This document shows positions 47,701-57,505 of a DNA stretch of 64,000 nt, in pieces (within the stretch, counting starts at the first letter, position 1; each line of letters begins with the position of its first letter). The position numbers and the translations under genes were made by a program. The notes under the pieces are model-generated. The model saw only the letters and a list, made by a program, of their open reading frames with translations. It made no database searches and was not told the DNA's origin. Source of the stretch: Agroathelia rolfsii (taxonomy: Eukaryota > Basidiomycota > Agaricomycetes > Amylocorticiales > Amylocorticiaceae); assembly GCA_018343915.1 (NCBI GenBank), contig JABRWF010000002.1, positions 4,216,001 through 4,280,000 on the forward strand, read 5' to 3'.

Positions 47701-50700
47701 ATCGTCGACAAGAAGATTGTCGGTGCTTCCCAGGGTGGCCTCGTACACGTCGTTTTCCGTGAGAAGGGTCCCGAAATCACGCGTAACCTGTTTGGTGGTT
47801 TGCAGAAAGTGGTCAATTACTGGCTCTTCCACAACGGGTTCAGCATCGGTATTGGTGACACCATTGCGGACAACAAGACCATGGAGTTCATCACGCGCAA
47901 TATTGCTGAGCGTAAAGATAATGTGACCAAGATCATTGAGGATGCGACGCACGATCGACTGAAGCCTGATCCCGGTATGACCATCCGTGAGACGTTCGAG
48001 TCGCGTGTCGAGCGCCAGTTGAACTTGGCTCGTGATTCCTCGGGTAAACACGCACAAGAGAACCTCAAGGAGGACAACAACGTCAAGCAGATGGTGGTTG
48101 CCGGTTCGAAGGGTTCTTTCATCAACATTTCTCAGATGTCTGTCTGTGTCGGCCAACAGTCCGTCGAAGGTCGTCGTATTCCATTTGGGTTCCGTCACCG
48201 TACCTTGCCCCACTTCACGAAAGATGACTTTAGTCCGGAGTCGAGAGGTTTCGTCGAGAATTCGTATCTGCGTGGTTTGACGCCGCAAGAATTCTTCTTC
48301 CATGCCATGGCTGGAAGAGAAGGTCTCATCGATACCGCCGTCAAAACGGCTGAGACGGGTTATATCCAGCGTCGTCTCGTGAAGGCTCTCGAGGATGTCA
48401 TGGTCAACTACGACGGTACGGTCCGGAACTCGCTCGGTGATCTTATCCAGTTCGTGTACGGCGAGGACGGTATGGACGGTGCGTTCATCGAGCGTCAGAA
48501 CATTGAGACCTTCCGCCTCAACGACAAGGAGTTCGAGCACCAGTACCGTGTCGATGTTACGGACAAGGCTGGTGGCTTCCTGCCCGGTACGCTACAAGTT
48601 GGTATCGACGACAGCTCGCTTGAGCTCCAGGCAAAGCTCGATGAGGAGTTCCGCCAGCTGGTAGAAGATCGTCAATTGCTACGCACATTTATCTTCCCGC
48701 GCGCAGATCCTGCCAACCCTCACTATCTGCCTGTCAATCTTCAGCGCATCGTGCAGAACGCAATGCAGATCTTCCACATTGATCGTCGTAAGCCGAGCGA
48801 TCTCGACCCTGCCTATATCGTCGACTCCGTGCGCGAGCTCTGTGAGAGGCTAATTGTCGTACGAGGCTCTGATCCTATCAGCCGTGAAGCCCAGGCGAAC
48901 GCGACTCTCAACTTCCGCATGCATCTCCGTGCGACTTTTGCAGCTCGGCGTGTCCTTGAACGCTACCACCTGAACCGCGAGGCATTCGAGTGGGTTCTTG
49001 GTGAAGTCGAAGCCAAGTTCAACCAGTCGGCCGTGCATCCTGGCGAGATGTGTGGTACATTGGCTGCGCAATCCATCGGTGAGCCGGCAACGCAGATGAC
49101 GCTGAACACATTCCACTATGCTGGTGTTGCTAGCAAGAACGTCACCCTTGGTGTCCCGCGTCTCAAGGAAATTATCAACGTGGCGACGAACATCAAGACG
49201 CCCTCATTGTCGGTGTACCTCGAGCCCGAGTTTGCAGCGGATCAGCTTTTGGCGAAGAACATCTCGCAGGAGCTCGCTTATACATCTCTTCGTACGGTCA
49301 CGGCTGGTGTGGAGATTTGGTACGACCCTGACCCTACTACAACTATAATCGAGGATGATAGGGACTTCGTCGAGTCTTTCTTCCTTATTCCTGATGAGGA
49401 AGTCGAGTCTAAGCTGCATCTTCAGTCGCCGTGGTTGTTGCGTCTAGAGTTGGATCGTGCCAAGATGCTCGATCGTAAGTTGGAGATGGCATATGTTGCT
49501 GGTCGTATCGCGGAGAACTTCAAGTCGGATTTGTTCGTCATTTGGTCTGAGGACAACTCGGACAAGCTCATCATCCGTTGCCGTGTCCTTGGAGACTCTG
49601 AAAAGGATGAGGAGGGTGCCACAGTTGAAGAAGACCTTTTCTTGCGCCAGTTGGAGAACACAATGCTCAATACCGTCAGCTTGCGTGGTGTGCCAGGCAT
49701 CAACCGTGTCTTCCTTACTCAGCAGAACAGGACGGTCATCACCAACGATGGTAGTATCAAGGCGAATGACGAACAGTACAAAGAGTGGGTGCTCGAGACG
49801 GATGGTGTCAACCTCAAGGCTGTCATGACGGTCGATGGCGTCGATTTCAGACGCACGTACTCTAACAACTGTGTCGAGGTCTTCAATGTTCTCGGTATCG
49901 AGGCTGCGCGCAACGCCATCATGAAGGAGTTGCGTAACGTCATCGAGTTCGATGGTTCCTACGTGAATTACCGTCACTTAGCCTTGCTTTGTGACCTCAT
50001 GACTCATCGTGGCAGCCTTATGGCTATCACTCGTCATGGTATTAACCGTGCCGACACTGGAGCTCTCATGAGGTGTTCATTCGAGGAAACCGTTGAAATC
50101 TTGATGGAGGCGGCAGCCGTTGGTGAGAAGGATGATTGCCATGGTGTGGCAGAAAACGTCATGTTTGGGCAGATGGCACCCATGGGTACCGGTGCATTCG
50201 AGGTTGCACTCGATATCGACATGCTTAAGGATGCGATCGTCGATCATCGTCTACCTGTGCAAAACATGCTGGCAGCACAGCTTGATGGTGGCATGACACC
50301 AGGTCAAGTTGCGATGACACCTTATGACACCAACTCACCTACGTGGGACCAGTCGACATTCAAGGGCGAGGCTGCGGCTTTCTCCCCACTGGCATCTACT
50401 GGTGGCGAGGAGTCTGCCAACTTCAACTATATCGGATTTGGTCAAAGCCCTCTGGGAGCTGGTGCCATGTCGCCTGGTGGGCCAAGCATGAGCCCCGGAT
50501 CGCCTATGGGTCACACTCCTACATCTCCTGGGTATGTGCCGCAGTCGCCTTACGCAGGTGTTACATCGCCCTACACGACATCACCCTATGCCACATCGCC
50601 GTACTATGATCAGTCGAGGATGGCGACATCACCTACGTACTCACCGACATCTCCCGCATTCCACCAGCCATCTCCCGGATACTCACCCACGAGTCCTCGC

Positions 50701-51434
50701 TATTCACCTACGTCACCTACGTTCTCTCCCACGTCGCCGAGGTACAGCCCTCAGTCGCCGACGTTCAGCCCCGCGTCGCCCCGTTATTCACCGACGAGCC
50801 CGTCGTTCAGTCCGGCATCTCCTAGATGTAAGTCACCAGATGTTCTTCGATATCGAACTCCAGCACTGACCAATGACTTTTTATTAGACTCCCCAAGTAC
50901 GTATTGTTTTGAGTTTTATCGTCTCATTTCGCTAACCATTTTACCCTTGCCTGCACCCACCTTCAGCATGTGAGTCGATTTACAGGTTGCAATCAAGATT
51001 CAATGACTAATGAAATGATTCTTCAGCTCCTGCGCAAATGTCGCCAGCCTCTCCAAGATATTCTCCAGCGTCGCCAGCATCGCCATCTTCACCCAAGTAT
51101 TGTAAGTATCAAGCTCGTAGATGTAGGCTTATGGATGTCTCAACGTTTCACAGCTCCCACTTCTCCAGCCTACTCGCCAGCCTACTCGCCAGCCTGTAAG
51201 TCACAATCACATTTCCTATACTTCCTACTAATCATCGTTTCCTTCGTATCTAGCACCGGCATATTGTAAGTATCTTCCGTTGTATCATCTATATGCTTGA
51301 CAGCTAACGAACGGCCTGCAGCTCCTGCGTCACCTGCGTACAGTCCCACTTCGCCGTCCTGGTCGCCTTCTAGTCCTCAACAAAATGGGACAAAGAAGAG
51401 CCACTCATACTCGACGTCGCCTTCGTGGGATTAA
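44747..51434 (+). CDS. RPB1: RPB1, largest subunit of RNA polymerase II
   Basis: This is the catalytic subunit of Pol II. It starts [22 protein letters not shown] at 44747. The N-terminal zinc site reads [39 protein letters not shown] marks the clamp/lid side. The active-site metal loop [18 protein letters not shown] is split by an intron near 47219. Bridge-helix region: [20 protein letters not shown]. Trigger loop: [25 protein letters not shown]. The body from 47416 to 50827 is one very large exon, while the first 2.7 kb is cut by many introns, one of them unusually long (45226-45741, 516 nt). The carboxy-terminal heptad domain is then split into tiny exons (separate entry). The stop is TAA at 51432-51434. 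All catalytic residues seen are intact. Confidence 0.95.
45226..45741 (+). other. 516-nt intron of RPB1, about ten times the local norm
   Basis: The donor is GTGAGT after KLKADL and the acceptor is TTTGTAAG before SDPIFAEK. Joined, they give the expected family sequence ([20 protein letters not shown]), so no coding is missing. Other introns in the window are about 50-70 nt. The intron shows no ORF I could recognise on plus and no clear snoRNA boxes. Confidence 0.7.
50632..51434 (+). other. RPB1 CTD: degenerate heptads on symmetric micro-exons
   Basis: After a run of loose TSPYxxSP repeats, heptads start near 50635 (YSPTSPA) and alternate between Tyr- and Phe-initiated units, many ending in Arg: [49 protein letters not shown]. 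From 50827 the coding continues in exons 50888-50896 (9 nt), 50967-50969 (3 nt, CAT), 51027-51101 (75), 51154-51195 (42), 51254-51265 (12) and 51322-51434. All six introns are phase 1. Each has a consensus donor (GTAAGT, GTACGT, GTGAGT) and AG acceptor; CTAAC or CTAAT branch candidates are visible in most. The end is [11 protein letters not shown], an acidic tip like other Pol II CTDs. Confidence 0.8.
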
Positions 51435-51846
51435 TTTGATTACTATTCATTCCATATGATCTCACTATTTCTGCTCTGTCTTGGGTTCATTGCCCATTCG
51501 ACTTTGACTAACAAACTTTCTTTTTTTTTCTTTCTCGTACACATCCATGTAGAATAGTATATCAATTATTACGTGTTGGTTACTCTAAGGCCAGCTGCTG
51601 TTGCATTCGTGCAGCCGTGAGAAGTGTCGTCATTTTCAAATGCACGTGACACTGTGACGGAAGTGTGATGTCATTTCTACTTGATGGACCACGACTTATG
51701 CGAAGCGTAGCAACTGAACCCATAGAGCCGCAACCCCACACGGCGGGCCCATTAGAGCCGTATGCATTCCAATGGAGATCCACTTATTATATCCCAGTGC
51801 TCTGTGCAGACGTGCCAGGTAAACACCCCAGCAAAATCGCCGTATC
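51435..51846. other. Intergenic; promoter of the tricalbin-like gene
   Basis: This holds the 3' UTR of RPB1 (T-rich, 51518-51540) and the promoter of the next gene. At 51643-51673 there are CACGTGAC, CTGTGACG and TGTGATGTCA, resembling the GTGAC dyads in front of VPS35. Nothing else recognised. Confidence 0.5.
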
Positions 51847-53932
51847 ATGTCCAATAGCTCTTCGAGTCAACCGTACGAAGTAACGGATCCTATTACACAT
51901 ACGCTCGTAACAGTTCGGGACGAGACCGACAGTGATCTCTACCGCATCCCTCCTACGACAAGCATCCACAACAATGAACATGACAAGAATGACACGAGAC
52001 ATAATGAGAAAGCAAACAACCCTGCACAAGCCGTTCCACCAGTGAATGAGTTTTTAAACAGATCAGAGCCTCGTCCTATTCAACGAAATGGGATGACACG
52101 CGAAACTATGTATTTGCCTGCGTTGGCGGTTGGCTTTGGTTTCTTACTCAGCCAGGTTGTGTCGTCGTGGACTACATGGAAGAAAGCTGCTGTTATACTT
52201 CTCATGGCATGGGCGGTAGTGGGTACAACTAGGTCTACTCACAATGCTCGTGATCTTCCAGGCTCTGGCGAATATCAGCCTCCGGATGCCAGTGGGACCG
52301 AATCCAACTTACAAAACAGCGAAAAAAGTTCTGGCACTGACATGGACGAACGTGTGTCAGTGGCTTGGCTGAATTCGGTAATTAGTTCTTTATGGCCTAT
52401 AATCAATCCAGACGTATGTGCAACTCTGAATTCACATGAGACATAACACTAATCTACCTTAAAAAAGCTTTTTGTGCCCATATCTGACATGCTTGAGGAT
52501 GCCATGCAGGCATCACTGCCGAAACTCGTTCATGGTGTTCGTATCGCCGATATAGGCCAGGGCTCTGAGCCAATGCGTATCATTGCCGCTAAGCCGATAC
52601 CGACCGAAGGACAATCGAACGGCCAACTTGGACCAACCAATGTTGAAGGTGACTTTGTGAACCTGGAGGTTACCATAGCCTATAGAGCAAGATCTACAGA
52701 AGCCGGCGGCCTCAAAACACGCGCGCAAAACGCTCACTTGTTGATCGAATTTTGGACCATGGCCGACATTCGATTCCCGGTCTGGATCGAACTACAAGGA
52801 CTCATCGCTACACTACGGGTTCGTCTGCAGCTAATGCCGAACCCGCCTTTCTTCGCCCATGGTACTGTCACCTTCCTCGGACAACCGAAAGTTGTCGTAG
52901 CCGCAAAACCTTTGTCCAAAAACTTCATCAATGTCATGGACGTTCCTGGTCTCGCCGCATGGGTGCAGTCGAACATTGATACTGCCGTCTCGCAATATGT
53001 GGCACCACGAAGCTTGACGCTTGATTTGAAGACCCTTCTCTCCGGCGCAGACAAGATCGACACGGAAGCAGTTGGTGTCATCACACTCACCGTGCACTCG
53101 GCCATTGGGTTCAAAGATGGGGACGACGGTAAATTCTGGGCGTCGCGCGACGGGAAACGAGGCGATTTGTATGTTATCGTCAGCTGGGCAAAGTGGGGCA
53201 AGCCGCTCTGGTCGACTCGAATCATCCGAAGCGAGGCGGAGCCAATCTGGAACGAGACGACGGCGATTTGCGTCGCCCATGCAGACCTGAACGCGCATGA
53301 GCGACTCAGGCTTACGCTGTGGGATTCAGATCGGTTCACTGCTGACGACTGCCTAGGCATCGTTGAGGTACCCTTGATTGACATCATGCATCATGAGGAA
53401 AGCCGAGGAAAGATCCAGTCTCGTCAGGACTCTCTCAAAGTAGACGATAAAGAACAGGGGACCCTGAGGTGGCATGTTGGCTACTTCAACAAAGTCAACA
53501 TGGTCGAACATCTCGGAGACAACTCGGACGCGAACCTCGAGCCGACCATTCATGATCTGGCGACAGAGGCCAAAAACCAACTTCGTGAGGCTCAATATGC
53601 CAGGGGTGCAGAGGACATCGAGGCTCAAGAACGCGTTGTTATGAAGGATGCATCGTACGATATCATGTCTAAGACGCCCCCGAGTGACCGTTGGCCTAGC
53701 GGTATCCTCCGAATTGAAATACAGCAGATTCACGGACTGGAAGTGGAGGACGTTCGCGGAAGTGGGGTCAAGGAGATAGATGATGAGGGGAACGAAGATT
53801 TACCGAGCGCATACTGCACCGTCATCATCAATCATGCCAGGGTATACAAGACGAGGACCAAGATCAAGTCAAATTCACCATACGTATGTTTTTGCATGCT
53901 TGAACGACACTATCATCAGACTTTGCTGATGC

Positions 53933-53970
<38 letters not shown>

Positions 53971-55056
53971 TTTGGAGCTGCAACAGAACAGGTCATTCGA
54001 GATTGGCGTAACACCTCTGTGATGATATCCGTCCACGATGCCAGGTCTCACGAAAACAATCCGATTCTCGGAGTCGTCGTCCTCCCTCTACGCGAAATAC
54101 TCGCAAAGCGATCACAAGTAGCAGACAAGTTTCCTCTGGGGGGAGGCCTAGGCTATGGCCGTATGCAACTCAATATCCTTTTCCGAGCAATTGAGCTGCA
54201 GCTGCCTAGGGAGCTTCGTGGCTGGGACATCGGTACGCTCGATATCAGCCCTCGCATCAAAAGGTCAGACCTCATGCCCCCCAACTTGACCACTTGTCGA
54301 ATCGTCATGCGCACTCTCTACGGCAAGGGCAAGTTTCGCGCCCAGCCTGAAGGTGGCTGGAAGCACAGACGCGATAGACCCGTACGGCTACCCGTGATGA
54401 AGCGTTATGCTTCATGTCTGCTGATTCTCTTCCGCAAAAACTCTCCGGGACGGAACCTTACAGAAGCGTTTACGACGTTGTGGCTAAAGGACATTCTAGA
54501 TGGAGAGCAAATGTCCCTGGCCTTGCCTGTCTACAGATTCTCTGGATCGCGCGACCTGGCTCATGCATACCGAAATGCCAATACTATTGATAAGCTCGGA
54601 GAACAGGTTGGCACGCTAGAGTTGGATCTGTGTTTCTGGCCGGGCTTGAGCGGACACCACCAAAAGCTCTCCTCGAAGAACGATGGTCTCAGCGACACCA
54701 TGCAGGCCCTCGATTGCGCGGAGGAGGTGGAAGGCACGCCGCAGGAGCAGGAGGAAGAAGATTCAGGAAGCGACTCCGACTCGAGCTCAGGGTCAGATAG
54801 CGACGACGATGATGATCATAACGATAAAGGCGATAGTTCTCAAGGTAACCAGGGAATCATGAACGAGCTTCGTGAGCACCGTCATAGAGTGCGTGGTTTG
54901 CACAGGAAGCACAGGGGTTTAATGCAATGGAAAGGCGTCAGACAACTTGTTTGGGCCAAGCATGAAACTGGGGCGAAGATGGGGAAATTGGTCGGTAAAG
55001 CCACTGGTAGGCTTTCGAAGAGAAAAGATGGGGACGATATGGACACCGAAGCGTAA
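51847..55056 (+). CDS. Tricalbin-like SMP/C2 protein (ER-plasma membrane contact sites)
   Basis: The start is ATG 51847 (MSNSSSSQPYEVTDP). A hydrophobic hairpin (MYLPALAVGFGFLLSQVV...AAVILLMAWAVVG) near residues 95-125 would anchor it in the ER. An SMP lipid-transfer domain follows from VSVAWLNSVISSLWPIINPD through SVAWLNS...LFVPISDMLEDAMQASLP to VPGLAAWVQSNIDTAV. Then come C2-type domains: VITLTVHSAIGFKDGDDGKF...YVIVSW...TLWDSDRF, and a second beginning GILRIEIQQIHGLEVED with VMISVHDARSHENNPILG. A third C2-like part and a long acidic/Ser tail with a basic C-terminus follow. Three exons; introns at about 52414-52468 and 53884-53970. The second ends in a 35-T tract next to its AG. The family joins ER to plasma membrane and moves lipids. 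Confidence 0.85.
53884..53970 (+). other. Intron with 35-nt poly(T) tract abutting the acceptor
   Basis: The donor is GTATGT after SNSPY and the acceptor is AG before FGAATEQ. The T-run occupies 53934-53968 and is followed at once by AG, so it serves as an extreme polypyrimidine tract. Joining gives a smooth C2-domain reading frame. Confidence 0.75.
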
Positions 55057-55161
55057 TTAATGCCATTATTCAAGAAAATGTATTTCCAGTCGTATTCACA
55101 TGTATTTTTGTACAAAACGTCCTTGCATCAATAAACCTTCCATGATAAAGACATGACAAAC

Positions 55162-55182
55162 GAATCAATGTTATTGATTCGT
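55162..55182. terminator. 9-bp inverted repeat across the stop codon between converging genes
   Basis: CGAATCAAT and ATTGATTCG are perfect inverted copies separated by GTT. The TAA of the minus-strand surface-protein gene is inside. The repeat lies 106 bp past the end of the tricalbin-like gene. A role in 3'-end formation is only inferred. Confidence 0.4.
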
Positions 55183-56701
55183 TAATGGCCGTGAGATATG
55201 ATCTGTGACTTGATCATAAAGACCGCGCTCCTGAGCTCTGTTCGTAAGAGGAGATCTTCCATGGCGATAACAATGATGATCGCGCGTGTAGTAATCATAG
55301 AGTCGCGGGTGGGTAGGCTCATTCCTTGAGACATATGCTTCCATTTGGGAACGGTGCTTCAGCGGAGATGTCAAGCAGGGAGAGGGGGGACGAGGAGATG
55401 GGAGGAAATACTCTGAGATAATGGCACTTGTTACTTCTGCGTTCTTGTTTTTGAAACTATTACGCCTGGTAATTTGAGGGGAACCGTATGAACCTCCGGA
55501 GAATGGATAGCCGGGTTCGAGACTATGTGTACGACAATAGTCATCAGCGATTCTTTTGGCCGGGACATAAGTAGGCTTGGGAGATGACAAGCTGTGACGG
55601 TAGGGCTGTTGCTCCGTCATGTCGTATACAGGAGTTCTGGGGTGTGATTCAGGCGATAGAGGGAGATGATGGCGGCGAGAATATCTGGTAGGATCATCCA
55701 GATAATGAGGGTTATGGTATTTCGTGGGCTTGTCGTGATATTCCCTCTTACACGTACTGTGCGAATCGCGGCGGAGTTCCGTGAAGATTACCTCGCCAAG
55801 GCCTTGGGACGGATACTTGGAGAACGTATTTATACTCACTGTGGGCACGCCATCAGGATTGCGGCTCAATGATGTGATAAGCCGCGAGACCTCTGCTTCG
55901 CGCTGGCGCCGTAGTTTACGTTTATGATAAATGGCGAGTAGTGTAGAACCAAGGATAATAGCACCAATTGCACTACAGGGGAGGGCAATGGCAATGGTAG
56001 GTGGAGCATTTTTGGAGACAAGACCGGGATTGCTATCACTTCCTGAAACAGTGGCTGAAGAATAAGGAGACAAAGGGATAGGAGATGTGGAAGTAGGAGA
56101 TGTGGGAGCAAGAGGAGTGAGAGTAAGAGATGTGGAAGATAGAGGGACTGTTACAGGCGGCGGTGAGATAGGCGGCGTGGAGGCTGCGCTACCATCTGGA
56201 TCGACAGGATCTGTCGCTGTGAAAGACTATGAGCGAGAGTCAATGTCAGGTGAGAGGCATGCATACGGCTTATCGAGAACAAGGAAGACACGGAAGAAAA
56301 TCCTTGGTCGTCCATCATCTCGATTCGGAAAGATTCAGTGTTTGATACGTTAGGGACAGCTCTGAATGTACTACTTCAGTAAATTGGATAGATCTCATAT
56401 GATATGGAACGTACAAAGATATGTAGCATGATAATCCCCCACTATCTTTAACGGTCGGATATACCGAACTTCCACAGTCGTTAGTGCTTGAACTCGAGTC
56501 GAGATCCGACAAGCATAGACGGAATGATGGCGAAGAAATGGCACTTGATGATTGCCATTGTCCCAGGATGGTGTCCCCAGGCCCGTAAGTTGCACCAGCA
56601 GATGGGCTGAGCCAGACAACTTGGATGCCGTCCGATGTCTGGGCCCTCACAATGAAGAAACACGAGATAAGAAAAATGGTAGAAGCAGTGATGGCCTGCA
56701 T
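55171..56701 (-). CDS. Cell-surface protein: signal peptide, Kre9-like N-domain, one TM, basic cytosolic tail
   Basis: It starts at ATG 56701 with a signal peptide (MQAITASTIFLISCFFIVRA). The first domain, VVWLSPSAGATYGPGDTILGQWQ, resembles the start of the Kre9/Knh1-type fungal cell-wall domain. It has a Cys pair (RLCLSDL, NDCGSS). A Ser/Thr/Pro-rich stretch follows, then a single TM (TIAIALPCSAIGAIILGSTLL) directly followed by YHKRKLRRQRE, the stop-transfer signal. The cytosolic tail of about 230 residues is rich in Tyr, Pro and Arg. This layout is common in Agaricomycete surface sensors. Introns lie at about 56080-56330. Function unknown; wall-sensing is inference. Confidence 0.6.
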
Positions 56702-56874
56702 TTGTGCGAAGAATATGAAAACACAAGAGCCGGCTCTGGATGTACCCTCAGGGCGAGATAGAATTGAAATGATGACGATGATGATAGTATGTTGGAAAGG
56801 ATGGAAAGGACGCCCGTCGAGAGTATATCCCTTGGCTCAAATAGTCAGCCTCAGGGGATTCGTCATCCGCGTTC

Positions 56875-57348
56875 TCAATTCCCTTGAGGAGTCGATGCAT
56901 TTGAATCAATGTCCATTTGGTGTTCACTTGCTCTGGTAGAGTTGAGAGGATGGCTTGCAAAGTTTGCTAGTTGTTGTCTTGTATACCCTTGAGTAAGTTA
57001 GATATACAGTAGTCGAATCTGAGGAGAACATACAGCTTCTTCTCTTTCAGTTGCTCGAGCATCTCTATCACTTCGTCCTGCTCTTCCAGCGTCATATCAC
57101 CTCCAGGCAGATCAGTCGCAAGCTCTTTGGCTCTACTCAGTGAGCTTTTGAATTCGTTCGTCTTCGTTTTTTCAGTGTTCCCGCCACATAGAGTATAGCC
57201 AAGTACTACGAACCGCTTTTAACAACGCTTGTTTGCCCTCTACGCTTAACAGTGCCTGCCGATCCTGCGAGAGCTCTAGAATGTCCGCAAGTTTTGCCAA
57301 CAACGACTCAAATAGCTGCCTAGGCAGTGGGTTGATAGTCTCAGACAT
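56875..57348 (-). CDS. MED9: Mediator subunit 9 (Med9/Cse2)-like, three exons
   Basis: Med9 is a small subunit of the middle module of Mediator. Exons 57214-57348, 57034-57161 and 56875-56977 join in frame into 121 residues. The first, LPRQLFESLLAKLADILELS, is helical with Leu spacing. The second has the family core: NEFKSSLSRAKELATDLPGG followed by an acidic EEQDEVIEMLEQLKEKK helix. The third splices at ACAAG into QQLANFASHPLNS, which fits the KK-x-L-x-x-LANF end seen in fungal Med9. The short acidic tail MDIDSNAS closes it. Identification rests on a short domain, hence moderate confidence. It lies 3' to the LTA4H pair and 5.4 kb from RPB1. Confidence 0.6.
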
Positions 57349-57505
57349 GGTAATGATGGTACGAGTCAGTGTTTGTACAGATGGTAATTTGTCAGGGCGC
57401 TTAACAGTGCAGTTCACGAGACTTCTACACTATTGCTACCGTGTTTATGCGCTGGATGAGCTACTAATCAAGACAATTTTCTTTCTTAAAAAAACTTGGA
57501 TTTGC

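Noticed and set aside
47692..48540. 282-codon minus-strand frame opposite the large RPB1 exon
   Set aside because: Antisense shadow of a strongly biased coding exon; there is no recognisable domain.
50828..50973. Continuation of the long RPB1 frame past 50827
   Set aside because: The read-through sequence loses the heptad pattern at once, while splicing at GTAAGT restores YSPTSPA. It is intron sequence.
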